64,000 bases of DNA from Bacillus sp. ISL-7. Lineage in GTDB: Bacteria > Bacillota > Bacilli > Bacillales_B > DSM-18226. Below are positions 1-9,958 of the stretch, piece after piece. The DNA lies in the NCBI RefSeq assembly GCF_018613065.1, contig NZ_JAGGQW010000034.1, positions 248,001-312,000 on the forward strand, written 5' to 3'. The notes below the pieces were generated by a model that saw only the letters and a program-made list of their open reading frames with translations, ran no database searches and was not told where the DNA came from. The stretch's first letter is position 1. The number at the start of each line of letters is the position of its first letter. The position numbers and the translations under genes were made by a program.

Positions 1-275
1 AGTTACCGAGGTGACTGTCGTGGATTAGACTGAAATAAGAAAAAGCGCCATATAGACGCTTCGGTAAGGAGGTTAAATTATTAGGGTACTGTATATTATG
101 AAGGGTTGTATAAGATGGTAATGGACAAACACGGAATTTTTATAAATAAATTGGTCGGGGATTAATACCGACATTACCTAGTAGATTACTCGGATATATT
201 ATAGAAGGAACACGGAATTATTCCGATTTACAACGTAAGGTGACGTAATGTGGAAGACAATAACGGTAGGCGCTA

Positions 276-416
276 TTAATTTTGACTATCGTCATTATCT
301 TCCCTATTTTGTTTTATATTTGAATAAACTAAATAAATTAGAAAATTGCCAGGAATCGAGATCAAAATGAATACAAACCAAAGCGTGTTTATAAAATGAG
401 TGTATATCCACGACAT
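276..416 (-). CDS. Small single-pass membrane protein (46 aa) of the integrated element
   Basis: A 46-codon reading frame starts with ATG at 416, preceded on the minus strand by a strong ribosome site AGGAGGTG about 6 bases upstream. The product has one hydrophobic segment (about residues 9-31, rich in F, I, L, V) and a short charged C-terminal tail with repeated N, D and E. No family is recognised. The strong ribosome site and clean membrane-then-charged-tail layout are the reasons to call it real. Its position inside the element suggests a phage or ICE accessory protein. Confidence 0.5.
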   Translation of the reverse strand: MSWIYTHFINTLWFVFILISIPGNFLIYLVYSNIKQNREDNDDSQN

Positions 417-891
417 GCTAGCACCTCCTAATTCTAGAATGTCCGAAATGTCCATATGTTACAATCAGAATAATCATCTTGCAATATGGCAGGTAATGTA
501 AAGTGATACAGTAGGGATACGGTGGCATATCGTAAGGCATCGGGCAGTACAAAAGATTACATATTTGCGATATCACTAGCACGAGGCGCCTGGAGCGGAC
601 GCCCTTCCGAAATCTCAGGGGTACTGCGCTATTATGTCAAATGATGCCGTGATCCACCACATAAACCGGCAGCTATCCGCATATTGAACGGGTATTCATT
701 ATGCATAAATTCCGGGAAATACTCGGAGCTGCTGGCGCTATGAATGGTGTAGGTATGCGGATGTATGCGGATATGTATATCGGCATTATCTACTTATTAG
801 TCGGGGCGTCTCTTTCCTTCATACCTACTTCCAAAAGTCTACAAATCTTCCGTTCTACTAATCGTGGTAAAATTAATCTGAGGTGTTTTAT
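417..891. other. Stretch without a supported gene
   Basis: Apart from the ribosome site and presumed promoter of the small minus-strand ORF that ends at 416, I see no convincing gene, RNA or repeat. A 64-codon plus-strand frame at 701-895 lacks a ribosome site and runs into the start of the ligase gene, so it is not called. Confidence 0.4.
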
Positions 892-1716
892 ATGACGTTT
901 ATCAAACCAATGCTATTACAAAAATCGGACCAGCCTTTCGATGACTCCGATTTCATTACGGAGCTCAAACTCGACGGCATCCGTTTAATATACTCGGTTG
1001 ATTCAGTGGGCAAGGTCCGCTTATTTTCACACCACAATAACGAAGTCACATCGAAATTCCCCCAACTGCACGACCTTAATATCCCGCCTGGTACCACGCT
1101 TGACGGCGAGCTGATAATTAGTGACAACGCCGGAAAACCGGATTTCGAAGCCATGATGAGCCGGTTCATGAGTTCGAAGGATAAATCTCCGGTCAGCTTC
1201 GTTTCTTTTGACGTAATCCAGCATGAAGGTGAGCGTGTATCAAAACTCCCGTTACTCGAGCGTAAGGAAATACTTGCGGAACTTGTGCCGAATGATTCCA
1301 CGCTGATTGCCAAATCGCAATTTATCGAAGGACACGGTGAGGCATATTTTGACACAATCAAGGCACAAGGACTCGCAGGAATTGTTTTAAAACGCAAAGA
1401 TTCGCGTTAAGAAGTCGGCAAGAGATCACACTCATGGCTGAAGGTCATAAATTACCAATACGCCAATGTTTTCGTGGTTGGCTACCGCAAGCAACCGAAG
1501 GGTTTCGGCTGGCTATTGACGGACGCTGATGGTAGGTACATGGGCGTGATGGAACTCGGAGTGCCTGTGAGTGAAAAGGCGAAAGTTTACCGAGCTCCTA
1601 TCGTAAAAGAAACCGATGATTTTGCGAATATAGCTCCGATTGGCGTTCGAGTTAAGTACCGTAATTTAACAAAGTCGGGCTTATTACGTATTCCTAGCTT
1701 TGTAGAGTGGGTTTAA
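892..1716 (+). pseudogene. ATP-dependent DNA ligase (phage YoqV type) interrupted by one in-frame TAA
   Basis: The N-terminal part shows the nucleotidyltransferase motifs of ATP-dependent ligases: motif I ELKLDGIR with the adenylated Lys, motif III LDGELI, motif IV SFDVI and motif V GIVLKRKDS. The same frame continues past a TAA at 1408-1410 through a KRSHSWLKV motif and an OB-fold-like C-terminal region ending at 1716, with no frameshift. Removing the stop gives a 274-residue protein, close to the small phage ligases of this family. In relatives the position after KRKDS(K/R) is usually Tyr (TAT/TAC), one base from TAA. The start at 892 has a GAGGTG ribosome site. It may be a pseudogene, or two fragments may be made. 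A ribosome site for a separate second fragment is not evident. Confidence 0.75.
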
Positions 1717-1732
1717 CGACCCACTCTTTTTT
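1704..1732 (+). terminator. Intrinsic terminator overlapping the end of the ligase gene
   Basis: A 9-bp perfect stem (AGAGTGGGT / ACCCACTCT) with a 6-base loop is followed by a run of T. The ligase stop codon lies in the loop. Confidence 0.85.
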
Positions 1733-1907
1733 AAAGATCTGTTATACAATAACCTTGATAATTTACCAAATGAAAAAGGACTTTTTTGAAGACTTCTTAT
1801 TTAACAAAAGCACCCCTTTAGCTGAATAAGAAATCTCGAGAAAATTATTGGTATCAAAGGAGAAAACCTCCTTTATGTCGATAATAATAGATAAAGGGGA
1901 TGACCCA

Positions 1908-2120
1908 ATGAATAAAGTTGGTTTATTAAAAAATCTACGTAATGCGAGTCGAGGTAATTTTTTTTCAATAGAGATTCCTAAAGCTACAAAAGAAGATGAA
2001 AAAAAGATTGAAGAATGGGTTGGAGAATTAGAAAGTGAAGGGAAAATCAAGTTAAGAGAATGTGTACAGCGAGAATACTCGGTTTATTTACATGGAATAA
2101 TTAAGTATGCGTCCGAATAA
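1908..2120 (+). CDS. Hypothetical 70-aa protein of the integrated element
   Basis: The frame starts at ATG 1908 after an AAAGGGGATGA ribosome site; upstream in-frame start codons lack one. The product is hydrophilic with a highly charged middle (KEDEKKIEEW) likely to form a helix, and a C-terminal part with alternating polar and aromatic residues (REYSVYLHGI). This could be a small winged-helix or toxin/antitoxin-like fold, but I recognise no family. It lies between the broken ligase and a small membrane protein. Confidence 0.5.
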   Translation: MNKVGLLKNLRNASRGNFFSIEIPKATKEDEKKIEEWVGELESEGKIKLRECVQREYSVYLHGIIKYASE

Positions 2121-2222
2121 TCGGGTGCTTTTTAATGGGGTGAAACGAAAGAGGATATATCAAACCAAGAAAGCACAGAGTAATTACTTTAGCTAAAAAA
2201 GCCCCAGCAGGTACGCCAAGGC

Positions 2223-2516
2223 TTAATAAAATGGGCGGTTATGATAAGATTCATTAGGTCTTTCTTTCGCGTTGTATGTATAGTCACTCGATTTTCTTTC
2301 GAGGAAATGCGAGACGGTGACCACCATCAGTCCGATTGGCACCGTGACTGCGAGAACAAAGGATGCGTAAAGCCAGCGATATGGGTGCGGTGATTCCTCC
2401 GCGACGAAATCAATAGCGCTAATGTCGACAATCTTTAGTGACGTAATAATATAAACAGCAATGATAATACCGGTTGCTATGGCGAAATAGCCTGCCAAAC
2501 ATAATGCGTTTCTCAT
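2223..2516 (-). CDS. Hypothetical small membrane protein (97 aa), two transmembrane segments
   Basis: ATG at 2516 follows a GGTGGAG ribosome site by 5 bases; an in-frame GTG at 2528 overlaps that site and is less likely. Two hydrophobic segments (about residues 5-28 and 50-73) flank a short loop with acidic residues and prolines, and the C-terminal 22 residues are polar and charged. No family is recognised. It lies inside the integrated element, transcribed like the integrase but separated from it by about 200 bases and a hairpin. Confidence 0.5.
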   Translation of the reverse strand: MRNALCLAGYFAIATGIIIAVYIITSLKIVDISAIDFVAEESPHPYRWLYASFVLAVTVPIGLMVVTVSHFLERKSSDYTYNAKERPNESYHNRPFY

Positions 2517-2701
2517 ACGAATCTCCACCCAATCCTATTGGTTAAATCGAAGTTATAGCATTATATGTAAAATATAGTTATTTAAGTCTCTAAAGTAAAA
2601 AAAATGGAATCATCATGCGGAATTAGAAGAGTACGAAGGTCAACTGGTATAGTAGGGAAAGTAAGACGGGGATATTTAGGTTTCCGCGTTTTATGAATAA
2701 G

Positions 2702-2727
2702 GCCGCCCAATAAGGACGGCTTTTTTA
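2702..2727. terminator. Hairpin at the end of the integrase gene
   Basis: GCCGCCC AATAA GGACGGC forms a stem of about 7 bp. On the plus strand it is followed by a T run; on the minus strand it lies directly behind the integrase stop codon. It may act in both directions. Confidence 0.6.
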
Positions 2728-3762
2728 TTACGTTCGAATGCCATTGCGCTTCATAATATTACGTACTGGCGAGAACTTATTATGTTGCTCGCGAATATGC
2801 TCGCTGTCCATTTGGACATATTTTCGCGTGGTTTGTATGTCCGCATGATCGAGTATCTTTTGAAGGGTGAATATATCTCCGCCATTTAATACATAATTCC
2901 GTGCAAATGTATGGCGGAACATATGCGGATGGAGTTTCGTTATATTTAATTTACGCTTTAATCGATTTAACCTACGACGGAATGCATCGTCGGTAAAATC
3001 CTCACCATAAGCGTTCATGAACAACTGAGCGTCCTCACCGAAATACAGTTGCGTTTCATCTAAAAGCTGCCGCATTCTCTTAGCGACCTCTCGGCTTATA
3101 GGTATCTCTCGAGACCTCCGATTCTTTGCGATTTTAGACGGCACAGTGACCGTTAAATCTTTGAAATCAATTTGAGCTGCGGTTAATGACAGTGCTTCAC
3201 CGATTCGTAGGCCGGTATCCGATAACAATAGAATAAGAGTCTTATCGCGCCATTGTGCGAATTGCCGATCGTCATAAGAGGCGAGAATGGCATCGATTTG
3301 CTCGTCCGGAATACCTGGCACCTCTTCGCGGGCATCATCGCGGACTTGTGAGATATTCTGCATTGGATTGCTCGGAATCATTCCCTCGTTAAATAGAAAG
3401 CGAAACATCGTGCTGAGACCTCGAATTCGTATATTAATAGTATGCACCGACAAACCCTTTCCACTACGCTTCCGTTGGGGGTCTTCGGCATATGGTGTTC
3501 GTTCAGTGCGAAGATAATTAATATAATCACGAATACAGTCTGCGGTAATTTCATTAATATTCGTAATGTCTTCGTCTAACCATTGTCGAAAATAACGGAA
3601 AATATCGTGGTATCCAGTAAGTGTTCCCGGACGAACACCTTCCGCTGTTTTAGCGCGAATAAAGATTTCGATAGCTTCCTCGATGGTATATAGGACCTCC
3701 CGAGGCTTTCGGACTTGAGGCGATGCTGTTGCTCCTCTTTCGTCAATAAACTTACGTTTCAT
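2728..3762 (-). CDS. int: Tyrosine recombinase / integrase
   Basis: This 344-residue protein has the two-domain layout of XerC/D-type and phage integrases: an N-terminal SAM-like core-binding domain (about residues 27-130) and a C-terminal catalytic domain. Catalytic residues are visible: the first Arg in DTGLRIGEAL, the H-x-x-R box in HPHMFRHTF, the next His in LDHADIQTTRKYV and the Tyr nucleophile in that same motif. The start at 3762 has an AGAAGGAG ribosome site. The gene lies 178 bp from tRNA-Arg and presumably recombines the element at its 3' end. No excisionase is recognisable nearby. Confidence 0.93.
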   Translation of the reverse strand: MKRKFIDERGATASPQVRKPREVLYTIEEAIEIFIRAKTAEGVRPGTLTGYHDIFRYFRQWLDEDITNINEITADCIRDYINYLRTERTPYAEDPQRKRSGKGLSVHTINIRIRGLSTMFRFLFNEGMIPSNPMQNISQVRDDAREEVPGIPDEQIDAILASYDDRQFAQWRDKTLILLLSDTGLRIGEALSLTAAQIDFKDLTVTVPSKIAKNRRSREIPISREVAKRMRQLLDETQLYFGEDAQLFMNAYGEDFTDDAFRRRLNRLKRKLNITKLHPHMFRHTFARNYVLNGGDIFTLQKILDHADIQTTRKYVQMDSEHIREQHNKFSPVRNIMKRNGIRT

Positions 3763-3939
3763 ACGGTTTTAACTCCTTCTGTAATTCAGCCGCAAGTGTC
3801 CTACGTTCACCATTCGATGTCCTATAGCGTCAAAAACCACGTCCTACAGATAACGTAAAAAAGCGCCATGTCAACGCATTGTCACCGTATTGCTTAACGG
3901 ATGACAAACCGCATATCATAGCGCTTTACATAATGAAGA

Positions 3940-4013
3940 TGTCCCAGAGAGGATTCGAACCTCCGACCTACAGTTTAGGAAACTGTTGCTCTATCCTACT
4001 GAGCTACTGAGAC
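3940..4013 (-). tRNA. tRNA-Arg (anticodon CCT)
   Basis: On the minus strand the sequence folds into a full cloverleaf. It has a 7-bp acceptor stem (GTCTCAG with CTGGGAC, one G-U), a D arm GCTC..GAGC, an anticodon arm ACAGT-TTCCTAA-ACTGT with anticodon CCT, and a T arm with loop TTCGAAT. The discriminator base is A and CCA is not encoded, which fits an element joined at the 3' end. It reads AGG arginine codons and is the probable integration site of the element to the left. Confidence 0.93.
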
Positions 4014-4077
4014 AAATAAAATAGGAACGTTATTTATTATAATTTGTTAATTCTAAAAGGTCAATAAAAAGTTGAGA

Positions 4078-4821
4078 TTATTGAATTGGCAGGTCTCTGG
4101 CAACTTCGCTTTTTTTCGCACCCTTTTCACGGAATATCAACCAAACGATTAAACTAAGCCCAATTAATAAACCTTCCAGCGATAAAATGTACCAAGGATA
4201 GGGTCCTAATACATCTAATAAACTTGCACTGTCAGGTTTATGACTTAAGAACATATAATTTCCGTCTACCAGCTTATTGATCAACATTATAATCGGCATG
4301 AGTACATTCAAAAAGATACATAATTTTAATACAGACCAAATTGTCGGTCGGTATCCCTTTGCCCAAGTAAAATAAAGCGGCACCCAGATCTCCATCAAAT
4401 GTGTATAAAAGAAATGGAAAAACCGAAAATGCGGGAAATCATAATTTAATGATGGTGTTAATAACGCCTGTGATGCGCCTAATAATGCAGTGAATAATAA
4501 AATCTCATAGATTATTTTTTTCTTAGTTAGCAATAAAATGACGGTTAATATCAGACTGATGCTGCACAATTCTAATGGGATGGCGTGGCTCACATCCCAA
4601 CTTCCATTTAAAAGCATCCAGGTATGATAAGTCGTTTCCATGATGATTAGTGAAATAGCGACCCCGATTTCAGTTCGTCGCCATTCATTAGCCTTCAATT
4701 TATCTCTAAACAGGAATAGGCAGACTGAAACTAAGAGTAAGATAGAGATAATAACAAAGTGACTTGCAGAAAACATCTCAAAATCAAAGTTGTTGTTACT
4801 GCGGCCAAACACTCCCTCCAT
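4078..4821 (-). CDS. YwaF-like TIGR02206 integral membrane protein
   Basis: The 247-residue product has about six to seven hydrophobic segments. Hallmarks of the TIGR02206/YwaF family are an N-terminal FDFEMFSASHF stretch, conserved polar or charged residues between the segments (including LELCSISL), and an HFFYTHLMEIWVPLY helix. The molecular function of the family is not known. ATG 4821 is chosen because a GGGGTGGTGG ribosome site precedes it; the upstream ATG at 4863 has none. The gene is divergent from mutS and not part of that operon. Confidence 0.75.
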   Translation of the reverse strand: MEGVFGRSNNNFDFEMFSASHFVIISILLLVSVCLFLFRDKLKANEWRRTEIGVAISLIIMETTYHTWMLLNGSWDVSHAIPLELCSISLILTVILLLTKKKIIYEILLFTALLGASQALLTPSLNYDFPHFRFFHFFYTHLMEIWVPLYFTWAKGYRPTIWSVLKLCIFLNVLMPIIMLINKLVDGNYMFLSHKPDSASLLDVLGPYPWYILSLEGLLIGLSLIVWLIFREKGAKKSEVARDLPIQ

Positions 4822-5051
4822 ATTACCACCACCCCTGTAGACAATAATCAAAACAATTATCAATTGTAAATTAATGCTAGTTTTACCTTAATAATTATAT
4901 TCTATGGGATATGCTTTTACTCCTCTTAAGAAATTTTAATTATTTCTATTTTGACTACGATTAGGTTTTTTCTTCCTAATAAAGTTTTCTCGAATTATGG
5001 TATAATAATTTGTCGAAGAAAATCGAAAGTCTTTATATAGTGGAGGTCATT

Positions 5052-7661
5052 ATGGCTGCATATACGCCGATGATACAGCAATACTTAACAGTTAAGGCAG
5101 ATTATCAAGATGCCTTTTTATTTTTTCGTTTAGGCGATTTTTATGAAATGTTTTTTGACGATGCGATTAAAGCTTCGCAAGAATTAGAAATAACTTTAAC
5201 GAGCAGACAAGGTGGCACGGATGACCGGATTCCGATGTGCGGCGTTCCCTACCATGCGGCACCTAACTATATTGAACAACTCATTTCAAAAGGCTACAAA
5301 GTGGCCATTTGTGAGCAAGTGGAAGACCCGAAACTGACCAAAGGGATGGTAAAAAGGGAAGTTGTCCAATTGATCACACCGGGAACAGTGATGGAGGGCA
5401 AGGGGTTAAATGATAAAGAGAATAACTATATTGCCTCGATCACAAGCTTTGATGACCAAACCTATGGTTTTTCCTACAATGATATCTCAACTGGTGAAAG
5501 CCGGGTTACGTTATTATCGAATAATTTTGACGAAGTTTTAAATGAGTTAGCCGTATTAAGTGCAAAGGAAGTCGTTGTCTCTAGCAGTTTTGACGGAGAA
5601 TTACAAAAAAAACTTCGTGAACGCGATGTACTAGCGATTTCGTTTGAAGATAATAGTTCAATAGATATCAATTATTCGCATTTACTTCAAGATTTGAATC
5701 AAGAAAAATTAAAGCAATCCATCGCAAGACTTTTTAACTATTTATACCGGTCACAAAAAAGAAGTTTGGACCATCTTCAGCCAGTCACTACCTATCAAAT
5801 CCATCAATATATGAAAATTGATTACTATTCAAAGCGCAATCTTGAACTTACGGAAACGATTCGTTCCAAAGGAAAGAAAGGTTCATTATTATGGCTCCTT
5901 GATGAGACGATGACCGCAATGGGCGGAAGAATGTTAAAACACTGGATCGACCGACCGTTAATCAATCAGAATGAAATTGAATCACGTCAAACCATCGTTG
6001 AAGTCCTGATGTCTTATTATTTTGAGCGTCAGGAACTTCGTGAAAAGCTGAAGGAAGTTTACGATTTAGAACGATTAGCGGGAAGAGTAGCCTTTGGCAA
6101 TATTAATGCCCGTGATTTGGTTCAATTAAAACGTTCTTTAATGCAGGTCCCTTACTTGAAACAAATCCTTGCAGGCATGCAGAATGAAAAAGTGAGCCAA
6201 ATTGCCGATCTTCTTGACCCGTGTGAAAAGATCACAGATCTATTGGAGCAGTCGATTGTTGAAAATCCACCGCTTTCCTTAAAAGAAGGCAATATGATTC
6301 GTGATGGATACAATGCTCAGCTCGATCAATATCGTGATGCCAGCCGGAACGGGAAAACGTGGATTGCCCAACTTGAACGTGAAGAGCGTGAGAAAACCGG
6401 TATTAAATCGTTGAAGGTTGGCTATAATCGTGTATTTGGTTACTATATTGAGATTACCCGGGCGAATCTGCATCTTTTAACAGAAGGTCAGTATGAACGG
6501 AAGCAAACCTTATCGAACGCAGAACGGTTTATTACTACAGATTTAAAAGAAAAAGAAGCATTAATTTTACAGGCTGAAGAAAAATGCGGTGAGCTTGAAT
6601 ATGAGTTGTTTACCGAAATTCGCGAAATTGTGAAGGAACAAATCCCGCGCCTACAGGCCTTGGCAAAAGCGATTAGTGAGCTTGATGTCTTGCAGTGTTT
6701 TGCTCAAGTAAGTGAAGACCGGCACTATATAAAACCGCAGTTTTCTATGGAAGGCCGGGTCGTTGTAAAGGAAGGCCGCCATCCAGTCGTTGAAAAGGTA
6801 TTAAACGCCCAGGAATATGTTCCGAATGATTGCTTCATGGACAGCGAGCGCGAAGTCATGTTGATCACGGGTCCGAACATGTCAGGGAAAAGTACGTACA
6901 TGCGCCAAATCGCGTTAATCTCGATATTAGCCCAAATTGGTTGTAATGTTCCGGCCACAGAAGCCATACTGCCGATTTTTGACCAAATATTTACCCGTAT
7001 CGGTGCTGCGGATGATTTGATCTCAGGACAAAGTACCTTTATGGTTGAAATGTTGGAAGCCAAAAATGCGATTTCAAATGCGACACAAAACAGCTTAATT
7101 TTGTTTGACGAAATCGGGCGAGGTACATCTACTTATGATGGAATGGCACTTGCTCAAGCTATCATTGAATATATTCATACCCAGATTGGGGCAAAGACTC
7201 TTTTCTCCACCCATTATCATGAATTAACGGTTTTAGAGGAAGAACTGGATAAGTTAAAAAACATTCACGTCAGTGCGATTGAACATAATGGAAAAGTTGT
7301 TTTCCTTCATAAAATTAAAGAAGGACCGGCTGATAAGAGCTACGGGATTCATGTTGCCCAGCTTGCAGGACTGCCGTCAGAATTAATCAGCCGCGCTAAT
7401 GAAATATTAACCGCACTCGAGCAGTCTGATAACCAACTAGACACGCCAAAAAAAGATGTGGTAAAAGTAGCGGAAGTAGTGGAGGTACAAGAACAACCTG
7501 CCCAACTATCTTTCTTTGATGAACCAAAAGATGTGAAAAAGCAGGAACTCTCCTCGAAAGAGAAACGTGTAATCGAGAAAATGAAAGAATTAGATATATT
7601 GGATTTAACACCACTTCAGGCGATCAACCTGTTGTACGAGCTTCAGAAAAAGTTAAAGTAG
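5052..7661 (+). CDS. mutS: DNA mismatch repair protein MutS
   Basis: MutS (869 aa) recognises mismatches and small loops and recruits MutL. The mismatch-reading motif GDFYEMF (Phe30, Glu32) is present near the N-terminus. The C-terminal ATPase has Walker [10 protein letters not shown] (about residues 606-614), Walker [13 protein letters not shown] (about 682-693) and the STHYHEL motif. The C-terminal tail QLSFFDE resembles a beta-clamp-binding peptide. ATG 5052 follows GTGGAGG; the in-frame TTG at 5010 has no site. mutL follows 13 bases downstream, so the two form an operon. In B. subtilis cotE lies upstream of mutS; here a YwaF-like gene and the tRNA/element border take that place. Confidence 0.98.
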   Translation: MAAYTPMIQQYLTVKADYQDAFLFFRLGDFYEMFFDDAIKASQELEITLTSRQGGTDDRIPMCGVPYHAAPNYIEQLISKGYKVAICEQVEDPKLTKGMVKREVVQLITPGTVMEGKGLNDKENNYIASITSFDDQTYGFSYNDISTGESRVTLLSNNFDEVLNELAVLSAKEVVVSSSFDGELQKKLRERDVLAISFEDNSSIDINYSHLLQDLNQEKLKQSIARLFNYLYRSQKRSLDHLQPVTTYQIHQYMKIDYYSKRNLELTETIRSKGKKGSLLWLLDETMTAMGGRMLKHWIDRPLINQNEIESRQTIVEVLMSYYFERQELREKLKEVYDLERLAGRVAFGNINARDLVQLKRSLMQVPYLKQILAGMQNEKVSQIADLLDPCEKITDLLEQSIVENPPLSLKEGNMIRDGYNAQLDQYRDASRNGKTWIAQLEREEREKTGIKSLKVGYNRVFGYYIEITRANLHLLTEGQYERKQTLSNAERFITTDLKEKEALILQAEEKCGELEYELFTEIREIVKEQIPRLQALAKAISELDVLQCFAQVSEDRHYIKPQFSMEGRVVVKEGRHPVVEKVLNAQEYVPNDCFMDSEREVMLITGPNMSGKSTYMRQIALISILAQIGCNVPATEAILPIFDQIFTRIGAADDLISGQSTFMVEMLEAKNAISNATQNSLILFDEIGRGTSTYDGMALAQAIIEYIHTQIGAKTLFSTHYHELTVLEEELDKLKNIHVSAIEHNGKVVFLHKIKEGPADKSYGIHVAQLAGLPSELISRANEILTALEQSDNQLDTPKKDVVKVAEVVEVQEQPAQLSFFDEPKDVKKQELSSKEKRVIEKMKELDILDLTPLQAINLLYELQKKLK

Positions 7662-7674
7662 GGGGTGAATCCGA

Positions 7675-9591
7675 ATGGGTAAAATTATTCAATTGGATGA
7701 TGCCTTATCCAATAAAATCGCGGCAGGGGAAGTAGTCGAACGGCCTGCATCTGTTGTAAAAGAGTTGGTTGAAAATTCGATTGATGCCGGCAGCACCGTG
7801 ATTGAAATTGAGGTAGAAGAAGCGGGCCTCGCCAAAATACGCATTACCGATAATGGAAATGGCATCGAGGAAGAGGATGTTTTACTCGCCTTTCAACGTC
7901 ATGCCACATCCAAAATCAAAAATGAAAATGATTTGTTCCGAATTCGGACTCTCGGGTTCCGTGGAGAAGCCCTGCCAAGTGTTGCCTCGGTTTCACGGCT
8001 CGAGATGAAGACTTCTACAGGAGAAGGTGCTGGAAATCGATTGGTGATTGAAGGCGGCAAAGTCGAAACGTTTGAAAAAGCTTCAAGCAGGCGCGGGACT
8101 GATATCTCGATCACCGATTTATTTTACAACACACCTGCCCGCTTGAAGTATATGAAGACGATTCATACTGAGCTTGGAAATATTACGGATGTCGTGAATC
8201 GACTGGCCCTTTCTCATCCAGAGGTGGCCTTCCGCCTCATTCATAATGATCGCAAACTGCTGCAAACGAATGGTAATGGGGATGTTCGTCAGGTGCTGGC
8301 ATCGATCTACGGTATTGGGATCGCCAAGCAATTAGTTCCAATCACCGGCCATTCGCTTGATTACAAAATTAGTGGATTTGCTTCGATGCCTGAGGTAACA
8401 AGAGCCTCAAGAAACTATATTTCGACGATGATTAATGGCCGATTCATTAAAAACTATCCATTGGCCAAGGCAATTCAGGAAGGCTATCATACCTTGCTTC
8501 CGATCGGCAGGTTCCCGATTGTGCTCCTTAATATTGAAATGGACCCTTTACTCGTTGATGTCAATGTTCACCCCTCGAAAATGGAGGTCCGCATTAGTAA
8601 AGAAGCGGAACTGAATGAGCTTGTCACTTCGATTATAAAAGAAGCGTTTAAATCAAAGATCCTTATCCCGACAGCATATACAGCGGTGAAAAAGGATGTA
8701 CCGAAGGAAGAACAAACTTCTTTGGTTCTGGATGAAGGTACAAGACAGGCAAATGATGAGAAAGAGTTTGAATGGAAACAACCAGTTGCAGCTGCAACTA
8801 TTCAGGAGACCCGTCCATTGCTGGAAGTGCCTGCTGAGACACCTGTTAATAAATTACCGAGTTTCCAGCGTGATGAAGCGACGGGTGGAAGAGACAGTTG
8901 GCAATCTATTAATCCATTTAGTGACTCAGATGACAAACCTGATGATAGTAATCATACGATTGAACCTAATGTGGATACTGTTGAGACAGGAAATGTTTCG
9001 GTCGAGAGCAGAGTTCCACGGTTATATCCGATTGGACAAATGCACGGAACTTACATTTTTGCTCAAAATGAAAATGGCCTTTATATTATTGATCAGCATG
9101 CGGCACAGGAACGGTTGAAGTATGAGTATTTCCGGGAGAAAGTTGGGCAAGTCCAATCAGAACTGCAGGAAATGCTTGTGCCATTAACCTTTGAATACTC
9201 GACGGATGAATTTTTGAAAATAAATGAATACCAAATTGAGCTTGAAAAGGTCGGGGTTTTTCTTGAGGAATTTGGACTAAATAGTTTTATTGTCCGATCC
9301 CATCCGCAGTGGTTCCCAAAAGGGGAAGAAAAACAAATCATAGAAGACATGATTGAACAGCTTTTATTGATGAAAAAGGTGGATATTAAGAAACTACGTG
9401 AAGAAGCAGCGATTATGATGAGCTGCAAGGCATCCATAAAAGCCAATCGGCATTTGCGAAATGATGAGATTCAAGCACTCCTTGATGATTTGAGGAAAGC
9501 ATCTGATCCATTTACTTGTCCGCACGGCAGACCGATTATTGTTCATTATTCGGTTTATGAGATGGAGAAAATGTTTAAACGGGTGATGTAA
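7675..9591 (+). CDS. mutL: DNA mismatch repair endonuclease MutL
   Basis: The 638-residue protein has an N-terminal GHKL ATPase with [21 protein letters not shown] and GFRGEALPS motifs (about residues 30-105). A poorly conserved linker (about 340-440) precedes a C-terminal dimerisation/endonuclease domain. The metal-binding endonuclease motif [12 protein letters not shown] (about 472-483) and CPHGRP (about 614) mark it as a nicking MutL, as usual in bacteria without MutH. It is co-transcribed with mutS and has a strong AGGGGGTGA ribosome site. A terminator follows. Confidence 0.98.
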   Translation: MGKIIQLDDALSNKIAAGEVVERPASVVKELVENSIDAGSTVIEIEVEEAGLAKIRITDNGNGIEEEDVLLAFQRHATSKIKNENDLFRIRTLGFRGEALPSVASVSRLEMKTSTGEGAGNRLVIEGGKVETFEKASSRRGTDISITDLFYNTPARLKYMKTIHTELGNITDVVNRLALSHPEVAFRLIHNDRKLLQTNGNGDVRQVLASIYGIGIAKQLVPITGHSLDYKISGFASMPEVTRASRNYISTMINGRFIKNYPLAKAIQEGYHTLLPIGRFPIVLLNIEMDPLLVDVNVHPSKMEVRISKEAELNELVTSIIKEAFKSKILIPTAYTAVKKDVPKEEQTSLVLDEGTRQANDEKEFEWKQPVAAATIQETRPLLEVPAETPVNKLPSFQRDEATGGRDSWQSINPFSDSDDKPDDSNHTIEPNVDTVETGNVSVESRVPRLYPIGQMHGTYIFAQNENGLYIIDQHAAQERLKYEYFREKVGQVQSELQEMLVPLTFEYSTDEFLKINEYQIELEKVGVFLEEFGLNSFIVRSHPQWFPKGEEKQIIEDMIEQLLLMKKVDIKKLREEAAIMMSCKASIKANRHLRNDEIQALLDDLRKASDPFTCPHGRPIIVHYSVYEMEKMFKRVM

Positions 9592-9596
9592 CTAAG

Positions 9597-9636
9597 AAGA
9601 ACGTTCCTATTTTATTAGGGTGCGTTCTTTTTTTTT
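9597..9636 (+). terminator. Terminator of the mutS-mutL operon
   Basis: The stem AAGAACG...CGTTCTT (extended by CCTA/TAGG) begins 5 bases after the mutL stop codon and ends in a run of eight or more T. Confidence 0.85.
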
Positions 9637-9676
9637 GAGTGTTGGTTAAGTGATTTTATTGAAAAGATGGATGGCT

Positions 9677-9825
9677 CTACGTGCCCGAAACCGAGGGTAA
9701 ACATTGAATATGGTCACGTAGAGAGGTCCTACGTGCCCGAAACCGAGGGGAAACATTGAATATGGTCACGTAGAGAGGTCCTACGTGCCCGAAACCGAGG
9801 GGAAATAATGAATCGGGTAACGTAG
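9677..9825. repeat. 52-bp tandem repeat array A (3 units) between convergent mutL and mreBH
   Basis: Units start at 9677, 9729 and 9781, exactly 52 bp apart. Each unit begins CTACGTGCCC and carries the inverted counterpart GGTCACGTAG (GGTAACGTAG in unit 3), so a single-stranded copy could fold into a long hairpin. The first two units differ by one base in the arm-to-arm segment; the third is more diverged. Short frames across the array arise only from the repeats and are not called as genes. Confidence 0.9.
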
Positions 9826-9850
9826 ACATGCTATTCATGACGACCCAAAA

Positions 9851-9884
9851 GAAAAAAAGCTGCAGAAAAGGATTTTTCTGCAAC
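9851..9884 (-). terminator. Terminator of mreBH
   Basis: On the minus strand, GTTGCAGAAAA and TTTTCTGCAGC form an 11-bp stem with a 4-base loop, followed by a run of seven T. Confidence 0.85.
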
Positions 9885-9958
9885 TTTGATATTACTATTA
9901 ATTTGATTACTATTAATATGAGTGCAATCTCTGGAAATGATCTTGCCGCCCAAGTTGC

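Larger units (their letters stand above)
1..3940. mobile_element. Right-hand part of an integrated element (prophage or ICE) at tRNA-Arg(CCT)
   Basis: A tyrosine recombinase gene (2728-3762, minus) lies just inside the 3' end of a tRNA-Arg gene (3940-4013, minus), the classic arrangement for elements that integrate into the 3' end of a tRNA. Inside are a DNA ligase of the phage YoqV type and several small ORFs without recognisable function. Core chromosomal genes begin on the other side of the tRNA. No second copy of the tRNA 3' end was seen between 1 and 3900, so the other attachment site should lie left of the window. Whether the element is a phage, an ICE or a decayed remnant cannot be told from this end. 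Confidence 0.6.

Noticed and set aside
248..370. 40-aa plus-strand frame with GTAAGGTG upstream
   Set aside because: Antisense to the 46-aa membrane ORF, which has a stronger ribosome site and a more credible composition.
888..1397. 169-codon minus-strand frame opposite the ligase
   Set aside because: Shadow of the ligase frame; the plus strand shows all ligase motifs.
1..3940. Left attachment site of the element
   Set aside because: No repeat of the tRNA-Arg 3' end could be found by eye in this part; it probably lies outside the window.
9677..9883. Short minus-strand frame through repeat array A
   Set aside because: Produced by the 52-bp repeats; no ribosome site, and the peptide is itself repetitive.
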